DNA of 64,000 nucleotides from Streptomyces sp. NBC_01296 (GTDB lineage Bacteria; Actinomycetota; Actinomycetes; Streptomycetales; Streptomycetaceae): NCBI RefSeq assembly GCF_035984415.1, contig NZ_CP130720.1, forward strand, positions 5,890,001 to 5,954,000. Direction: 5' to 3'. Within the stretch, counting starts at the first letter, position 1; each line of letters opens with the position of its first letter. Shown piece after piece: positions 8,155 through 17,238 of the stretch. A program made the translations under genes and the position numbers. The notes beneath the pieces are model-generated. The model was not told the DNA's origin. It searched no databases and saw only the letters and a list, made by a program, of their open reading frames with translations.

Positions 8155-8817
8155 TCAGCAGCCGTTGAGGATGTTCACCAGGGCCGTCTTCTCGCCGGAG
8201 TCCATGCTCAGGGCCCAGTACTGCTTCACCTGGACCCACATGCGGGCGTAGGTGCAGCGGTAGGCGGTCCGCGGCGGCAGCCACTTGCCCGGGTCGAGGT
8301 CGCCCTTGGCCTGGTTGACGTTGTCGGTGACCGCGATGAGCTGCGGGCGGGTGAGGTCGTTGGCGAACTGCTGGCGCTGGGCGGTGGTCCAGGAGCTGGC
8401 CCCGGAGCGCCAGGCCTCGGCGAGCGGGACGACGTGGTCGATGTCGAGGTCGCCGGCGGCGGTCCAGGTGGCGCCGTCGTACTCGGAGTACCAGCTGCCG
8501 CTCACGGAAGCGCAGGCCGAGTCGGTGACGACGTTGACGCCGTCGCGCTTGAGGACCGTCTCGCGGGTGTTGCAGGTTCCGGAGACGGTGCTCCAGTGCG
8601 GGAAGAGGCTGCGGCTGTAGCCGCTGAGAGAGCCTTCGGTCTTCGGGGTGACCGTGGCGAGGTAGGAGCGGGCGGCCGCGGCGCTGATGGGGGTGGGCGG
8701 GGCGGCCTGGGCGGCGGGCGCGCTTACGAGGGAGGTGAGGGCGGCGAGCGTGGCGGCTGACGCGAACATGCCGATTCGACGCGCGTAGACAGTGGATATG
8801 GGGGTCTTGAGGGCCAT
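8155..8817 (-). CDS. Secreted HNH endonuclease family protein (DUF1524 type)
   Basis: A 220-residue exported nuclease-like protein. The signal peptide (MFASAATLAALTSLVSAPAAQA) ends near residue 38. The HNH core is DLDIDHVVPLAEAW plus DLTRPQLIAVTDNVNQAKGD, where the Asp-His pair and the downstream Asn supply metal ligands. CNTRETVLKRDG and YRCTYARMW hold conserved cysteines likely to form disulfides. Family members are secreted GmrSD-type/HNH nucleases probably used for DNA scavenging. Start is the ATG with GGAGCCCCCTC immediately upstream on the coding strand. Confidence 0.85.
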   Translation of the reverse strand: MALKTPISTVYARRIGMFASAATLAALTSLVSAPAAQAAPPTPISAAAARSYLATVTPKTEGSLSGYSRSLFPHWSTVSGTCNTRETVLKRDGVNVVTDSACASVSGSWYSEYDGATWTAAGDLDIDHVVPLAEAWRSGASSWTTAQRQQFANDLTRPQLIAVTDNVNQAKGDLDPGKWLPPRTAYRCTYARMWVQVKQYWALSMDSGEKTALVNILNGC

Positions 8818-9130
8818 GAGGGGGCTCCCTGGGTGGGGGGTGTGGCCGGTCGGCCCCGGAGGGGCGCGGCCATGGTGGCGGCGCCAGATTGCGTGGCGGC
8901 GGGCGCAAGGTTACAGGCTTGCGACATGAGCACGTCATGTGCGTGCGCGGGTAACTCCCAGGGATTAAGCGGAAGTTGTTCTTCCAGGTGGGGGCGGCGG
9001 GGGTGGTGGGGGTGGGGTGGAAGCGGGGTGGAGGTGGGGCGGGTGCGGCCGGGGGCGGCGAGCGGTGTGGAGTCGAGACGGGACCAAGGGCCTATTTCGG
9101 GCGGCGGGGCCGTCGCGTATTCTGTGGGGA
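8818..9130. other. Intergenic region with G-rich tract
   Basis: No gene seen. 8988-9058 on the plus strand is almost purely G runs of three to five, able to form quadruplexes, and lies upstream of the HNH gene promoter. A plausible minus-10 for the riboswitch transcript is TATTCT at 9118-9123; no clear minus-35 matches it. Confidence 0.5.
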
Positions 9131-9246
9131 GCAGAAGGGGAGTAGCTCTTCGCCGGACCGTCGACATACTGCTGGGTCACTCCAGCCGGCGCCCGGAGGC
9201 AGGCCGCATGCAGCGGTCGGCCAGCGAGACCTTCGGCCGCAGTGTC
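9131..9246 (+). promoter_or_regulatory. yybP-ykoY manganese riboswitch
   Basis: The conserved 5' element AAGGGGAGTAGC is at 9135-9146 and the matching 3' element GCGAGACCTTCGGC is at 9224-9237; these two segments form the Mn2+-binding internal loops of the yybP-ykoY class. The element lies 140 bases ahead of a GDT1-family cation exporter, the classic target of this riboswitch. Coordinates are approximate because the helices were judged by eye. Confidence 0.85.
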
Positions 9247-9386
9247 CTGTTCTTGTTCATCTGCACCCGTCCACACGCGGGTGCGTGGACGCAGTCAGGG
9301 CGCCGCCGAGCCGAAGCGACGCCTGAAACACCCCAGGTCTCTCGGTATCGATGGCGTCCTGCCCGACCGATTGAGGTTCCGCCCCC

Positions 9387-9980
9387 GTGTTTAGCAGCAC
9401 CTTCAGCATCACCGTCACGGCGATCGCCTTCGGAGTCGTCTTCCTCGCGGAACTCCCCGACAAGACCGCTCTCGCCGGCCTGATGCTCGGCACCCGCTAC
9501 CGCGCCTCGTACGTCTTCGCCGGGGTCGCCGCCGCCTTCGCCGTACACGTCGCACTCGCCATCGCCGCAGGCAGCGTGCTCACCCTGCTCCCGCACCGGC
9601 TCGTCCAGGGCGTCGTCGGTGTCCTCTTCCTGGCGGGCGCGGCCATGCTGCTCCTGAAGAAGAGCGACGGGGACGAGGAGGTCAAGGCACCTGCCGACCA
9701 GTCCTTCTGGAAGGTCTCCGGGGCCGGATTCATGCTGATCCTCGTGGCCGAGTTCGGTGACCTGACCCAGATCATGACCGCCAACCTCGCGGCGCGCTAC
9801 GACAGCCCCGTCTCGGTCGGCCTGGGCGCCGTCCTCGCCCTGTGGGCGGTCGCGGGCATCGGAATCCTGGGCGGGAAGACCCTCATGAAGTACGTGCCGC
9901 TGCGCCTGATCACGAAGGTCGCGGCGGGCGTGATGGCGGCGCTGGCCGCGTTCTCGCTGTACGAGGCCATCGCGGGCTGA
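9387..9980 (+). CDS. GDT1/TMEM165 (UPF0016) family manganese exporter
   Basis: A 197-residue inner-membrane cation transporter with two repeats of three helices. The two family signatures are visible: FLAELPDKTALAGL (residues about 19-32) and LVAEFGDLTQIMTANLAA (about 116-133), each in the pattern E-x-G/P-D-K/x-T/S. Known relatives export Mn2+ or Ca2+. The GTG start follows TGAGGT with a long spacer. Control by the riboswitch upstream indicates induction by excess manganese. Confidence 0.9.
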   Translation: MFSSTFSITVTAIAFGVVFLAELPDKTALAGLMLGTRYRASYVFAGVAAAFAVHVALAIAAGSVLTLLPHRLVQGVVGVLFLAGAAMLLLKKSDGDEEVKAPADQSFWKVSGAGFMLILVAEFGDLTQIMTANLAARYDSPVSVGLGAVLALWAVAGIGILGGKTLMKYVPLRLITKVAAGVMAALAAFSLYEAIAG

Positions 9981-10081
9981 CGGGAGTGCGGGCGGGGGTG
10001 GACAGGGGTCGGACTGGGCTGCCGGCCGGGCGCGGGGATATCCCGTTGCGGGAGGCGGACGTACGGGGCACGCTCGCGGGC

Positions 10082-10672
10082 GTGATCGATAGCACTGACT
10101 CCGCGTCCGCGTCCGGGTTCGAGCCCGATCGGCGTTTTGGCTGGTCCAACATGTTCGTCCACCCCGACGAGGACATCCGCACCGATGGCGGCTTCCAGGG
10201 CGAACGCGCCGTCCTCGCCGGTTACCTGCGCGACCAGCGGCTGACGCTGGAGCTGAAGTGCGCGGGACTCGACGCCGAGGCGATGGCCCGCCGCTCGGTG
10301 GAGCCGTCGAACCTCTCCCTGCTGGGGCTCGTACGGCACCTGGCGGGGGTGGAGCAGTACTGGTTCCGCCAGGTGATGGCGGGCGAGGACGTACGACGGC
10401 ACTACCGCTCGGCGGAGGATCCCGCGGCGGACTTCACGGAGGCGGTGGCTGACCCGGCGGTGGTCGCGGACGCGTGGGCCACCTGGCGGGCCGAGATCAC
10501 CTTCGCGGAACAGCTGGTGGCCGAAGCCCCGGACTTGGGTGTCGTGGGCGACGGCGGCGGAGAGCCGATGGAGCTCCGGGAGGTCCTGGTCCACATGATC
10601 GAGGAATACGCCCGCCACAACGGCCATGCCGATTTCCTGCGCGAGCGGATCGACGGGCGGGTGGGGCAGTAG
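10082..10672 (+). CDS. DinB/DUF664 family protein
   Basis: A 196-residue four-helix-bundle protein of the DinB/YfiT superfamily. The DUF664 hallmark LSLLGLVRHLAGVEQYWFRQ (residues about 78-97) has the first metal-ligand histidine, and MIEEYARHNGHADFLRERIDG near the C-terminus has the His pair completing the site. Many actinobacterial members are mycothiol-dependent transferases, so a thiol-transfer role is likely but unproven. The GTG at 10082 gives the usual family length; its ribosome-binding site is weak. Confidence 0.8.
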   Translation: MIDSTDSASASGFEPDRRFGWSNMFVHPDEDIRTDGGFQGERAVLAGYLRDQRLTLELKCAGLDAEAMARRSVEPSNLSLLGLVRHLAGVEQYWFRQVMAGEDVRRHYRSAEDPAADFTEAVADPAVVADAWATWRAEITFAEQLVAEAPDLGVVGDGGGEPMELREVLVHMIEEYARHNGHADFLRERIDGRVGQ

Positions 10673-10714
10673 CAGTAGGGGGCTGGCCGGGACGCCCCCG
10701 GACGCTCTCCCGAC

Positions 10715-11025
10715 GCGGAGTGCGCGGACCCCGCCCCCCGCCCCCCGCCCCCCGGCATCCCGGCCGGCCCTTGTGACGCCGAGTTTGCGGACCTCGCACC
10801 GAAGCTCCCGGCCGGTCTTCCCGGTGCGGAGTGCAAGGACCCAGCCCCGAAGGTCCCGGCCGGCCTTTCCGGCGCGGAGTGCACGGACCCCGCCCCGAGG
10901 TCCCGGCCAACCTTCCCAGCCGGAAGTGCCGCGGACCCGACCCGGCGGTCCCGGCCGGCCTTCGGTGCGGAGTGCGCGCACCCCCGCCCCGAGGTCCCGC
11001 CCGCCCCTCCGTCGCCGGCCGGGCG
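10715..11025. repeat. 48-bp minisatellite, six copies
   Basis: Six degenerate tandem copies starting near 10715, 10778, 10826, 10874, 10919 and 10967. Consensus elements are GCGGAGTGCRCGGACCC, CCCCGAGGTCCC and GGCCGGCCTTCC. Spacing is 45-48 bp except the first unit (63 bp), which carries extra CCCCCCG runs. The array fills the gap between the convergent dinB-like and HAD genes. The period is a multiple of three, so frames stay open through it, but no start or coding bias supports a gene. Confidence 0.85.
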
Positions 11026-11035
11026 GCTGCGGCCC

Positions 11036-11725
11036 TCAGGCCTTCGGCGTCGGCGTCAGCGTCAGGTGGATCGAGCCGTCCGGGGTGGTCGTCACGCGGA
11101 TCGCCGTGAGGTCGGGGACGTGGGCCGTCGGGGCGTGGGCCGCGGCGCGGGGGCCTATGCCGATCACGCGCATGCCCGCAGCCAGGCCCGCGGCGATGCC
11201 TGCCGCGGAGTCCTCGAAGACGATGCAGTCAGCGGGGTCCACGCCCAGTTCGGCGGCGCCCTTGAGGAAGCCCTCGGGGTCGGGCTTGCTGGCCCCGACC
11301 GACTCGGCCGTGACCCGTACCGCGGGCATCGGCAGGGCGGCGGCGGCCATCCGGGCCGTGGCCAGGGCCGCGTCGGCGGAGGTGACCAGGGCGTGCGGCA
11401 GCCCGCCGATCGCCGCCATGAACTCCGCGGCTCCGCCGACCGGGACCACGCCGTCGGTGTCGGCGGTCTCGCGGGCGAGCATCACGGTGTTCTCGGCGTA
11501 ATTGAGCTCCATCGGGCGCTCCGGCAGGAGGATGGCCATCGTGGCGTAGCCCTGGCGGCCGTGAACCACCTTGAGGGCCTCCTGCGGATCCAGCCCGTGG
11601 GACACCGCCCAGTCGCGCCAGCAGCGCTCGACCACCGCGTCGGAGTTGACGATGGTGCCGTCCATGTCCAGGAGCAGGGCCTTGGCGGTGAGGACGGCGG
11701 GTGCGGTGGTGGTGCTGGCCGACAT
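11036..11725 (-). CDS. HAD-superfamily phosphatase (beta-PGM/sugar-phosphatase-like)
   Basis: A 229-residue haloacid dehalogenase hydrolase. Motif I is LLLDMDGTIVNSD (nucleophile Asp near residue 20), motif II HALVTSA, motif III Lys in GASKPDPEGF, motif IV IVFEDSAAGIAAGLAAGM. An alpha-helical cap sits after motif I, as in subfamily I phosphatases that act on sugar phosphates. Start chosen at ATG 11725 with GGAG nine bases upstream rather than the longer frame. Confidence 0.85.
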   Translation of the reverse strand: MSASTTTAPAVLTAKALLLDMDGTIVNSDAVVERCWRDWAVSHGLDPQEALKVVHGRQGYATMAILLPERPMELNYAENTVMLARETADTDGVVPVGGAAEFMAAIGGLPHALVTSADAALATARMAAAALPMPAVRVTAESVGASKPDPEGFLKGAAELGVDPADCIVFEDSAAGIAAGLAAGMRVIGIGPRAAAHAPTAHVPDLTAIRVTTTPDGSIHLTLTPTPKA

Positions 11726-11853
11726 CGGCGGTGCTCCAGACGGGGCGGGAAAGAGAACAAGCGGTTCCGCCCACCGGTCAGGGAATGCGGGCGGAACCAC
11801 TTTGTTTCCACACGATACAAAACATCGGGCGGTCCGCGCCACTCCGCCCCGAA

Positions 11854-12798
11854 TCAGCCCGTGCCCTCCAGGGCCCGACGGGTCTGCGGACCGTAGACAC
11901 CGTCAGGGTCGTCCCAGATCTCGTTGCGCCACTGGAAATCCGAGACGGCCTTCTCCGTGCGGTCGTCGAACCTGCCGTTGATCCGCCCCCGGTACACGCC
12001 CTGCCCCGCCAGGAGCCGCTGCATCTTCTCCACCTCCGTGCCCGAATCCCCGTACCGCAGCGTCGGCGCGGGCGGGGGTGGCGCCGGGGCGCTCGGCTTG
12101 CTGCTGCTCGGGCTCGCCGACGGGGTCGGGGATGCGGGTGCCGCGCTGCGGGAGGCGGTGGGCGAGGCGGAGGGGGATGCCGACTTGGAGGCGCTCGCTG
12201 ACGGCGAAGCCGAGGCCGAGGCCGAGCGGGACGGGCTGCTCGTGGCGGCCGACTGCGTCGGGCCGGCCGGAGCCAGGCTCGCGGCGGGCGCGGACGGCTT
12301 GGCGTCGAGCAGGACGGTGTCGCTGTCACCGGAGCGCGGGAGCATCCCCAGCGCCAGGGCCGCCGTGCCGATGGCGACCACGGTGCCGGCGCCGGCCAGG
12401 ACCGTCGGGAGCCGGCGTCGGCGGGACGGGCCGGTCCGCTTCTCGGGGCCCCCTCCCCTTCTCCCCCCGCCCCTCGTCCCGGCTGCCGGGACGGCCGCCC
12501 CGAGCTGGACCGTCTCGGCAGGCCAGAGTGCCTGCGGCGGCGCGTCGGGCCAGGCGGACACGGGTATCCCGTACGCCGGGGTGTCGTCCCCCGGCGGCGC
12601 CTCGGCGGGACGGGCGTACCCGCCCGCGGGACCGGCCACCACGCCCCGCACCGGATGCGGGGGCGGCGGGTCGTCGGACTGGCCGGGGTCGGGAAGCGTC
12701 ACGTACGGCCGGATGCGCAGTGGCTCGAAACCGGCCACCGACACGCACCCGCAGTCGACGCCCACGGCGCCGCATTCTGGACAGCGCTCAGCGCTCAC
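11854..12798 (-). CDS. Membrane-anchored peptidoglycan-binding protein with zinc-ribbon N-terminus
   Basis: A 314-residue protein. Residues 1-20 carry RCPECGAVGVDCGC, a rubredoxin-like cysteine cluster. After a Pro-rich cytoplasmic part, LPTVLAGAGTVVAIGTAALALGM is a single transmembrane helix. Outside follows a Ser/Ala/Pro linker of about 80 residues and a C-terminal PG_binding_1 domain (LRYGDSGTEVEKMQRLLAGQ). The GTG at 12798 has AGGGAGGGATT upstream. It probably tethers the membrane to the wall. Divergent from the MFS pump. Confidence 0.85.
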   Translation of the reverse strand: MSAERCPECGAVGVDCGCVSVAGFEPLRIRPYVTLPDPGQSDDPPPPHPVRGVVAGPAGGYARPAEAPPGDDTPAYGIPVSAWPDAPPQALWPAETVQLGAAVPAAGTRGGGRRGGGPEKRTGPSRRRRLPTVLAGAGTVVAIGTAALALGMLPRSGDSDTVLLDAKPSAPAASLAPAGPTQSAATSSPSRSASASASPSASASKSASPSASPTASRSAAPASPTPSASPSSSKPSAPAPPPPAPTLRYGDSGTEVEKMQRLLAGQGVYRGRINGRFDDRTEKAVSDFQWRNEIWDDPDGVYGPQTRRALEGTG

Positions 12799-12925
12799 TG
12801 GAATCCCTCCCTGGCCATTGCCTGCGATTATGCAGACCCTCCGGGGCCTGCCCAACCCGCCCGAGAGGCCATAACCGGCCACACCGCTCAGGATGGACAT
12901 GTTGATCCGGCCCGAGGAGGAACGG

Positions 12926-14989
12926 ATGGCTCAGGACGTGACCACGGACGACGCGGACCCCGCTCCCCACCCGCAGAAGTCCGGCCCGGCCGCCGAACAC
13001 GCCTCCCGCGAGGTTCTCGTCTCCATCGGCGCGCTGCTGCTCGGCCTGCTGATCGCCGCCCTCGACCAGACCATCGTCTCCACGGCCCTGCCGACGATCG
13101 TCAGCGAGCTGGGCGGGATGGCTCACCTGTCCTGGGTCGTCACCGCGTACATGCTGGCCGCCACCGCCGCCACGCCGCTGTGGGGAAAGCTCGGCGACCA
13201 GTACGGACGCAAGAAGCTGTTCCAGGGCGCCATCGTGCTCTTCCTCATCGGATCGGCGCTGTGCGGGCTCGCCCAGGACATGCCGCAGCTCATCGGGTTC
13301 CGCGCCCTGCAGGGCCTGGGCGGCGGCGGACTCATCGTGCTGTCGATGGCGATCGTCGGCGACATCGTCCCGCCCCGCGAGCGCGGCAAGTACCAAGGCC
13401 TCTTCGGCGCCGTCTTCGGGGCGACCAGTGTCCTCGGACCGCTGCTGGGCGGCCTGTTCGTCGACAACCTGTCCTGGCGCTGGGTCTTCTACATCAACCT
13501 CCCCATCGGTCTCGTCGCGCTCGTCGTCATCGCCGCGGTCCTGCACATCCCCGTGCGGCGGCTGAAGCACACCATCGACTACCTCGGCACGTTCCTCATC
13601 GCCTGCGTCGCCACCTGCCTCGTGCTCGTCGCCTCCCTCGGCGGCACCTGGGGCTGGGGCTCGGACCGGATCATCGGCCTGGCCGTGCTCGGCGCCGTCC
13701 TGCTCGCCGTGTTCCTGTTCGTCGAGCGGCGGGCCGTCGAACCCGTCCTGCCGCTGGGACTGTTCAGGATCCGCACCTTCACCCTCTGCTCGGTGATCAG
13801 CTTCGTCGTCGGTTTCGCGATGTTCGGCGCGATGGTCTACCTGCCGACCTTCCTCCAAGTGGTCCAGGGCGTCTCGCCCACCCTGTCCGGCGTCCACATG
13901 CTGCCGATGGTGCTCGGCATGCTGATCTCCTCCACCGCGTCCGGTCAGATCGTCAGCCGCACCGGACGGTGGAAGGTCTTCCCGATCGCGGGCACGGGCG
14001 TGACCGCGATCGGGCTGCTCCTGCTGCACCAGCTGGAGCGCACCAGCGGCACCTGGGAGATGAGCATCTACTTCTTCGTCTTCGGTACCGGGCTGGGTCT
14101 GGTCATGCAGGTGCTGGTGCTGGTCGTGCAGAACGCCGTCAGCTACGCCGATCTCGGCGTCGCCACCTCGGGCGCCACGTTCTTCCGCTCCATCGGCGCC
14201 TCCTTCGGCGTCGCGATCTTCGGCACGGTGTTCACCAACCGGCTCGACGGCAAGCTCGCCACTGCCTTCACCGGGCTTCCGGTGCCGCCCGGTTCGGCCG
14301 CGCTGGTGGAGGCCGATCCGCGGGCCATCGCACGGCTGCCCGCCGCGGTGCAGTCGCGGGTGCTCGACGCGTACGCCTCCTCCATCACCGACGTCTTCCT
14401 CTACGCCGTGCCCGTCGTCCTCGTCGCCTTCGTCATCGCCTGGTTCTTGAAGGAGGACGTGCTCCGCGGCTCGGTCACCGCGCCCGATGTCACCGAGACC
14501 CTCGCCTCCAACCCCGTCCACCGCTCCTCCCGCGACGAGGTCGCCCGCGCGCTGACGGTCCTCGGGACCCGTGAGGGCCGCCGCCACGTCTACGAGAAGA
14601 TCACCGAGAAGGCCGGCTTCGACCTGCTGCCCGCGTCCAGCTGGCTGCTGCTGCGGATCAAGAAGTACGGCTCGACCGAACCCGCGATGCTCGCGGAACG
14701 GACCACCGTGCCGCTGAAGGTGATCACGGACGCCGCCCGCCAGATCGAGGAGCGCGGACTCGCCGTACGGGATGGACTGCCGCTCGTCCTGACTCACCGC
14801 GGGCGGGAGTACGCCGAGAAGCTGGCCGAGGCCCGCGAGGAGTCGCTCGCCGAGCTGCTCGGCGACTGGTGGGGCCCTGACCGCCCGACCGACCTGGTCA
14901 AGCTGGTCAAGGAGATCAATGCCGAGCTCTGCGGATCCGACGCCGAGGAGCCCTATGACTCCGCGCCGCGCCGGGACCACGCCGCCTGA
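12926..14989 (+). CDS. DHA2-type MFS drug exporter with C-terminal winged-helix domain
   Basis: A 687-residue protein. Residues about 25-510 are a 14-helix MFS pump of the EmrB/QacA type, with [17 protein letters not shown] (motif D1) and [13 protein letters not shown] (motif A). Residues about 535-680 form a cytoplasmic MarR-like winged-helix region: [32 protein letters not shown] and [18 protein letters not shown]. Such fusions are known in actinobacteria, where the domain may sense drug or tune transport. Start is the ATG at 12926, with GAGGAGGAA six bases before; 33 upstream bases are also open. Confidence 0.85.
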   Translation: MAQDVTTDDADPAPHPQKSGPAAEHASREVLVSIGALLLGLLIAALDQTIVSTALPTIVSELGGMAHLSWVVTAYMLAATAATPLWGKLGDQYGRKKLFQGAIVLFLIGSALCGLAQDMPQLIGFRALQGLGGGGLIVLSMAIVGDIVPPRERGKYQGLFGAVFGATSVLGPLLGGLFVDNLSWRWVFYINLPIGLVALVVIAAVLHIPVRRLKHTIDYLGTFLIACVATCLVLVASLGGTWGWGSDRIIGLAVLGAVLLAVFLFVERRAVEPVLPLGLFRIRTFTLCSVISFVVGFAMFGAMVYLPTFLQVVQGVSPTLSGVHMLPMVLGMLISSTASGQIVSRTGRWKVFPIAGTGVTAIGLLLLHQLERTSGTWEMSIYFFVFGTGLGLVMQVLVLVVQNAVSYADLGVATSGATFFRSIGASFGVAIFGTVFTNRLDGKLATAFTGLPVPPGSAALVEADPRAIARLPAAVQSRVLDAYASSITDVFLYAVPVVLVAFVIAWFLKEDVLRGSVTAPDVTETLASNPVHRSSRDEVARALTVLGTREGRRHVYEKITEKAGFDLLPASSWLLLRIKKYGSTEPAMLAERTTVPLKVITDAARQIEERGLAVRDGLPLVLTHRGREYAEKLAEAREESLAELLGDWWGPDRPTDLVKLVKEINAELCGSDAEEPYDSAPRRDHAA

Positions 14990-15063
14990 CGAAATACAGG
15001 TGTCCTGCCCACGTGCCCGTGCATTCTTGGGTCCCTCGGGACGTTTGAGCAAGGGGGCGCAGG

Positions 15064-16071
15064 ATGTGGTCAGTGGTGTCGTCGGGCGGGGTGCCCGCGG
15101 GGGAGCGGTTCGACTGGTACGCCGACGTCATCTCGCGTGAGGTGATGCCCGCCGCGCTCAGCAGCGAGCGGCCCGCTGACTTCCAGGGCGAGGCCGCCGT
15201 ACTGGACCTGGGGGAACTCCGTGTCGCGAGGTTTGCCCTCTCGCCACTGCGTTCGCGGCGCACCCCCGCGCTGATCCGGCGCGGTGATCCGGAGCAGTAC
15301 CAGCTGGCGCTGCTGCGGAAGGGTGCCACGCGGATGTCCCAGCACCGGAACGAGTCCACCGTCGGACCCGGGGACCTCATGCTCTGGGACACCTCGCGGC
15401 CCTCCGACAACGAGATGCTCGCCGAGGGCGGCCAGGTGCGGGCGACGGTCCTGATGCTTCCCCGGGTCGTCATGCCGCTGCGCACGCAACGTCTCGACCG
15501 GTTGCTCGCCGGCCGCATACCGGGCGACCGCGGAGTGGCGGCGATCCTGGCGTCGTTCATGACGGCGCTCGAGGATCACGGCGCCGAATGCGAGCCGGAA
15601 GACCTACGACGCATGGGCGCGGTCGCCCTCGACCTCGTGGCGGCCTGCCTGGCCCAGCACCTGGACTCCGAGGACCATCTGCCCTTCGAGGTCCGGGAGC
15701 AGGCCCTCTTGCAGCGGATCCATGCGTTCATCGAGCACAACCTCGGCGACCCGGAGCTGAACCCTTCGGTCATCGCCGCCCACCACCACATCTCGGTGCG
15801 CAGCCTCCACCAGCTCTTCCACGGCCGCAAGGAGAGCGTCCAGGCCCGGATCCGCCGACGCCGCCTGGAGCAGTGCCGCGCCGACCTCGGGTGCCGTGAT
15901 CTCGCCGCCCGTCCCGTGCGGGCCATCGCCGCCCGGTGGGGCTTCAGCGGCCCGGTGGTCTTCAGCCGCTCCTTCCGCGATGCGTACGGGATCAGCCCCA
16001 CCGAGTTCCGCGCGCTGAGCGCCGAGCAGTCCTGCTCCGACCGTTCACTGTGCCGATCGACTCCTGCCTAG
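15064..16071 (+). CDS. AraC family transcriptional regulator
   Basis: A 335-residue regulator with an N-terminal cupin-like effector domain (AraC-binding-like; LALLRKGATRMSQHRNES, GDLMLWDTSRPSD) and a C-terminal AraC double helix-turn-helix from about residue 215. The second HTH reads AARPVRAIAARWGFSGPVVFSRSFRDAYGIS, split by this note only for position: residues 278-308. The architecture matches NimR/FeaR-like members. It follows the MFS pump by 74 bases in the same direction and may control it. Confidence 0.85.
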   Translation: MWSVVSSGGVPAGERFDWYADVISREVMPAALSSERPADFQGEAAVLDLGELRVARFALSPLRSRRTPALIRRGDPEQYQLALLRKGATRMSQHRNESTVGPGDLMLWDTSRPSDNEMLAEGGQVRATVLMLPRVVMPLRTQRLDRLLAGRIPGDRGVAAILASFMTALEDHGAECEPEDLRRMGAVALDLVAACLAQHLDSEDHLPFEVREQALLQRIHAFIEHNLGDPELNPSVIAAHHHISVRSLHQLFHGRKESVQARIRRRRLEQCRADLGCRDLAARPVRAIAARWGFSGPVVFSRSFRDAYGISPTEFRALSAEQSCSDRSLCRSTPA

Positions 16072-16154
16072 ATGCGGATACGGCGTCCAGGGGTGCGGAC
16101 CTCGCGCCCGTCTCCGGCTGAGGCAGCCTCGTTCCGGGCGTCCGCCGACCGGGC

Positions 16155-16688
16155 TCAGACCAGGGGCTTCTCGAACCAGTGCTCCGCATACCGGCCCGCG
16201 TTGTACGCCGGTATCTCCGCGTACCCGTGCCGCGTGTACAACGCCCGGGCCTCGACCAGGTCCGACCGGGTGTCGAGCCGGACCCGCTCGGCGCCCAGCG
16301 CGCGGGCCTCGTCCTCCAAGACGGCGAGCAGCGCCGCCCCGCCGCCGGTGCCGCGGGCGCGGGGGTCCACGTACACCCTGGTGAGCTCGGCGGTGATGGG
16401 GTCGAGCAGTCGTATGCCGCCGCAGGCCAGGGGCCTGCCGTCCAGCCGGCCGACCGCGAACTGGCCCGTCGGCGGGACCAGCCCGTCGTCCGGGTCGTCC
16501 CGCAGGCCCGCGTCGATCTCGGCCTCGGTGACGGACCGTTCCCAGTACCGGCCGGCGACCTCCGCGTAGTACGCGCGGCGCAGCGCGGTGGCGTCGGCGG
16601 TGGCGAAGTGCTCGGCGACGACGGTCCAGTCGCCCGCCTCGCGGAGGGCGGGGGCGGTGGAGCTGCTGCTCGTGCTGTTGATGTTCAT
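16155..16688 (-). CDS. GNAT family N-acetyltransferase
   Basis: A 177-residue acetyltransferase. The acetyl-CoA site is AELTRVYVDPRARGTGGGAA (motif A, R/Q-x-x-G-x-G/A), followed by LLAVLEDEARALGAERVRL and the C-terminal RALYTRHGYAEI, the motif B strand-helix. Substrate unknown. The ATG at 16688 excludes an N-terminal extension that lacks coding bias. Divergent from the NTF2-like gene across about 105 bases. Confidence 0.85.
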   Translation of the reverse strand: MNINSTSSSSTAPALREAGDWTVVAEHFATADATALRRAYYAEVAGRYWERSVTEAEIDAGLRDDPDDGLVPPTGQFAVGRLDGRPLACGGIRLLDPITAELTRVYVDPRARGTGGGAALLAVLEDEARALGAERVRLDTRSDLVEARALYTRHGYAEIPAYNAGRYAEHWFEKPLV

Positions 16689-16794
16689 GGCGCCATTGTG
16701 GAGTCCGTACGCGTCTCGCCGCGTGGAATATCCACAGGTACGGGCCGATGATAGGAAAAGATGCATATCACTCACACGGAGGGCGTGAGACGCC

Positions 16795-17190
16795 ATGTCC
16801 GAGCACCCTGACGCTGCCCTGATCCGCCGCGGTTACGAGGCCTTCGGCAAGGGCGACATGGAGACGCTGGGCACGCTGATGACGGCCGACGTCATCCACC
16901 ACGTGCCCGGCAGCAACCCGCTCTCGGGGCACCACAAGGGCCGTGAAGCCGTCCTCGACCTGTACCGGCGGTTCGGCGAGGAGACGAACGGCACCTTCCA
17001 GGTCGATCTGCACTCGGTGCTGGTCGACGGGCGCGGCCACGCCATGACCTTCCACACGGCGCGCGGCGACCGCGGCGACCACGGGATCGAGATCCAGGGC
17101 GGCCTCTTCTTCACGATCGTCGGCGGGAAGATCACCGACGTCGACCAGTGCACGCAGGACATCGACGAGGAGGACCGCTTCTGGGGCTGA
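16795..17190 (+). CDS. NTF2-like/SnoaL-like protein
   Basis: A 131-residue single-domain protein of the NTF2 superfamily: helix ALIRRGYEAFGKGDMETLGT, strand DVIHHVPGSNPLSGHHKG, then four long strands ending ITDVDQCTQDIDEEDRFWG. Members are polyketide cyclase-like enzymes or small-molecule-binding proteins. No catalytic assignment can be made. A good CGGAGGG site precedes the ATG. Confidence 0.8.
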   Translation: MSEHPDAALIRRGYEAFGKGDMETLGTLMTADVIHHVPGSNPLSGHHKGREAVLDLYRRFGEETNGTFQVDLHSVLVDGRGHAMTFHTARGDRGDHGIEIQGGLFFTIVGGKITDVDQCTQDIDEEDRFWG

Positions 17191-17238
17191 TCCAGCCGAC
17201 CGTTCCAGCCGTTCCGGCCTCCTCGTCCCGCCCCGGAC

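Noticed and set aside
10715-11025. CRISPR-like regular repeats
   Set aside because: Units are contiguous and degenerate with no unique spacers, and no cas genes exist in the window.
12788-15052. 754-codon minus-strand open frame opposite the MFS gene
   Set aside because: Low-complexity Asp/Glu/Arg/Gly composition with no domain; the plus strand has a clear exporter with proper start.
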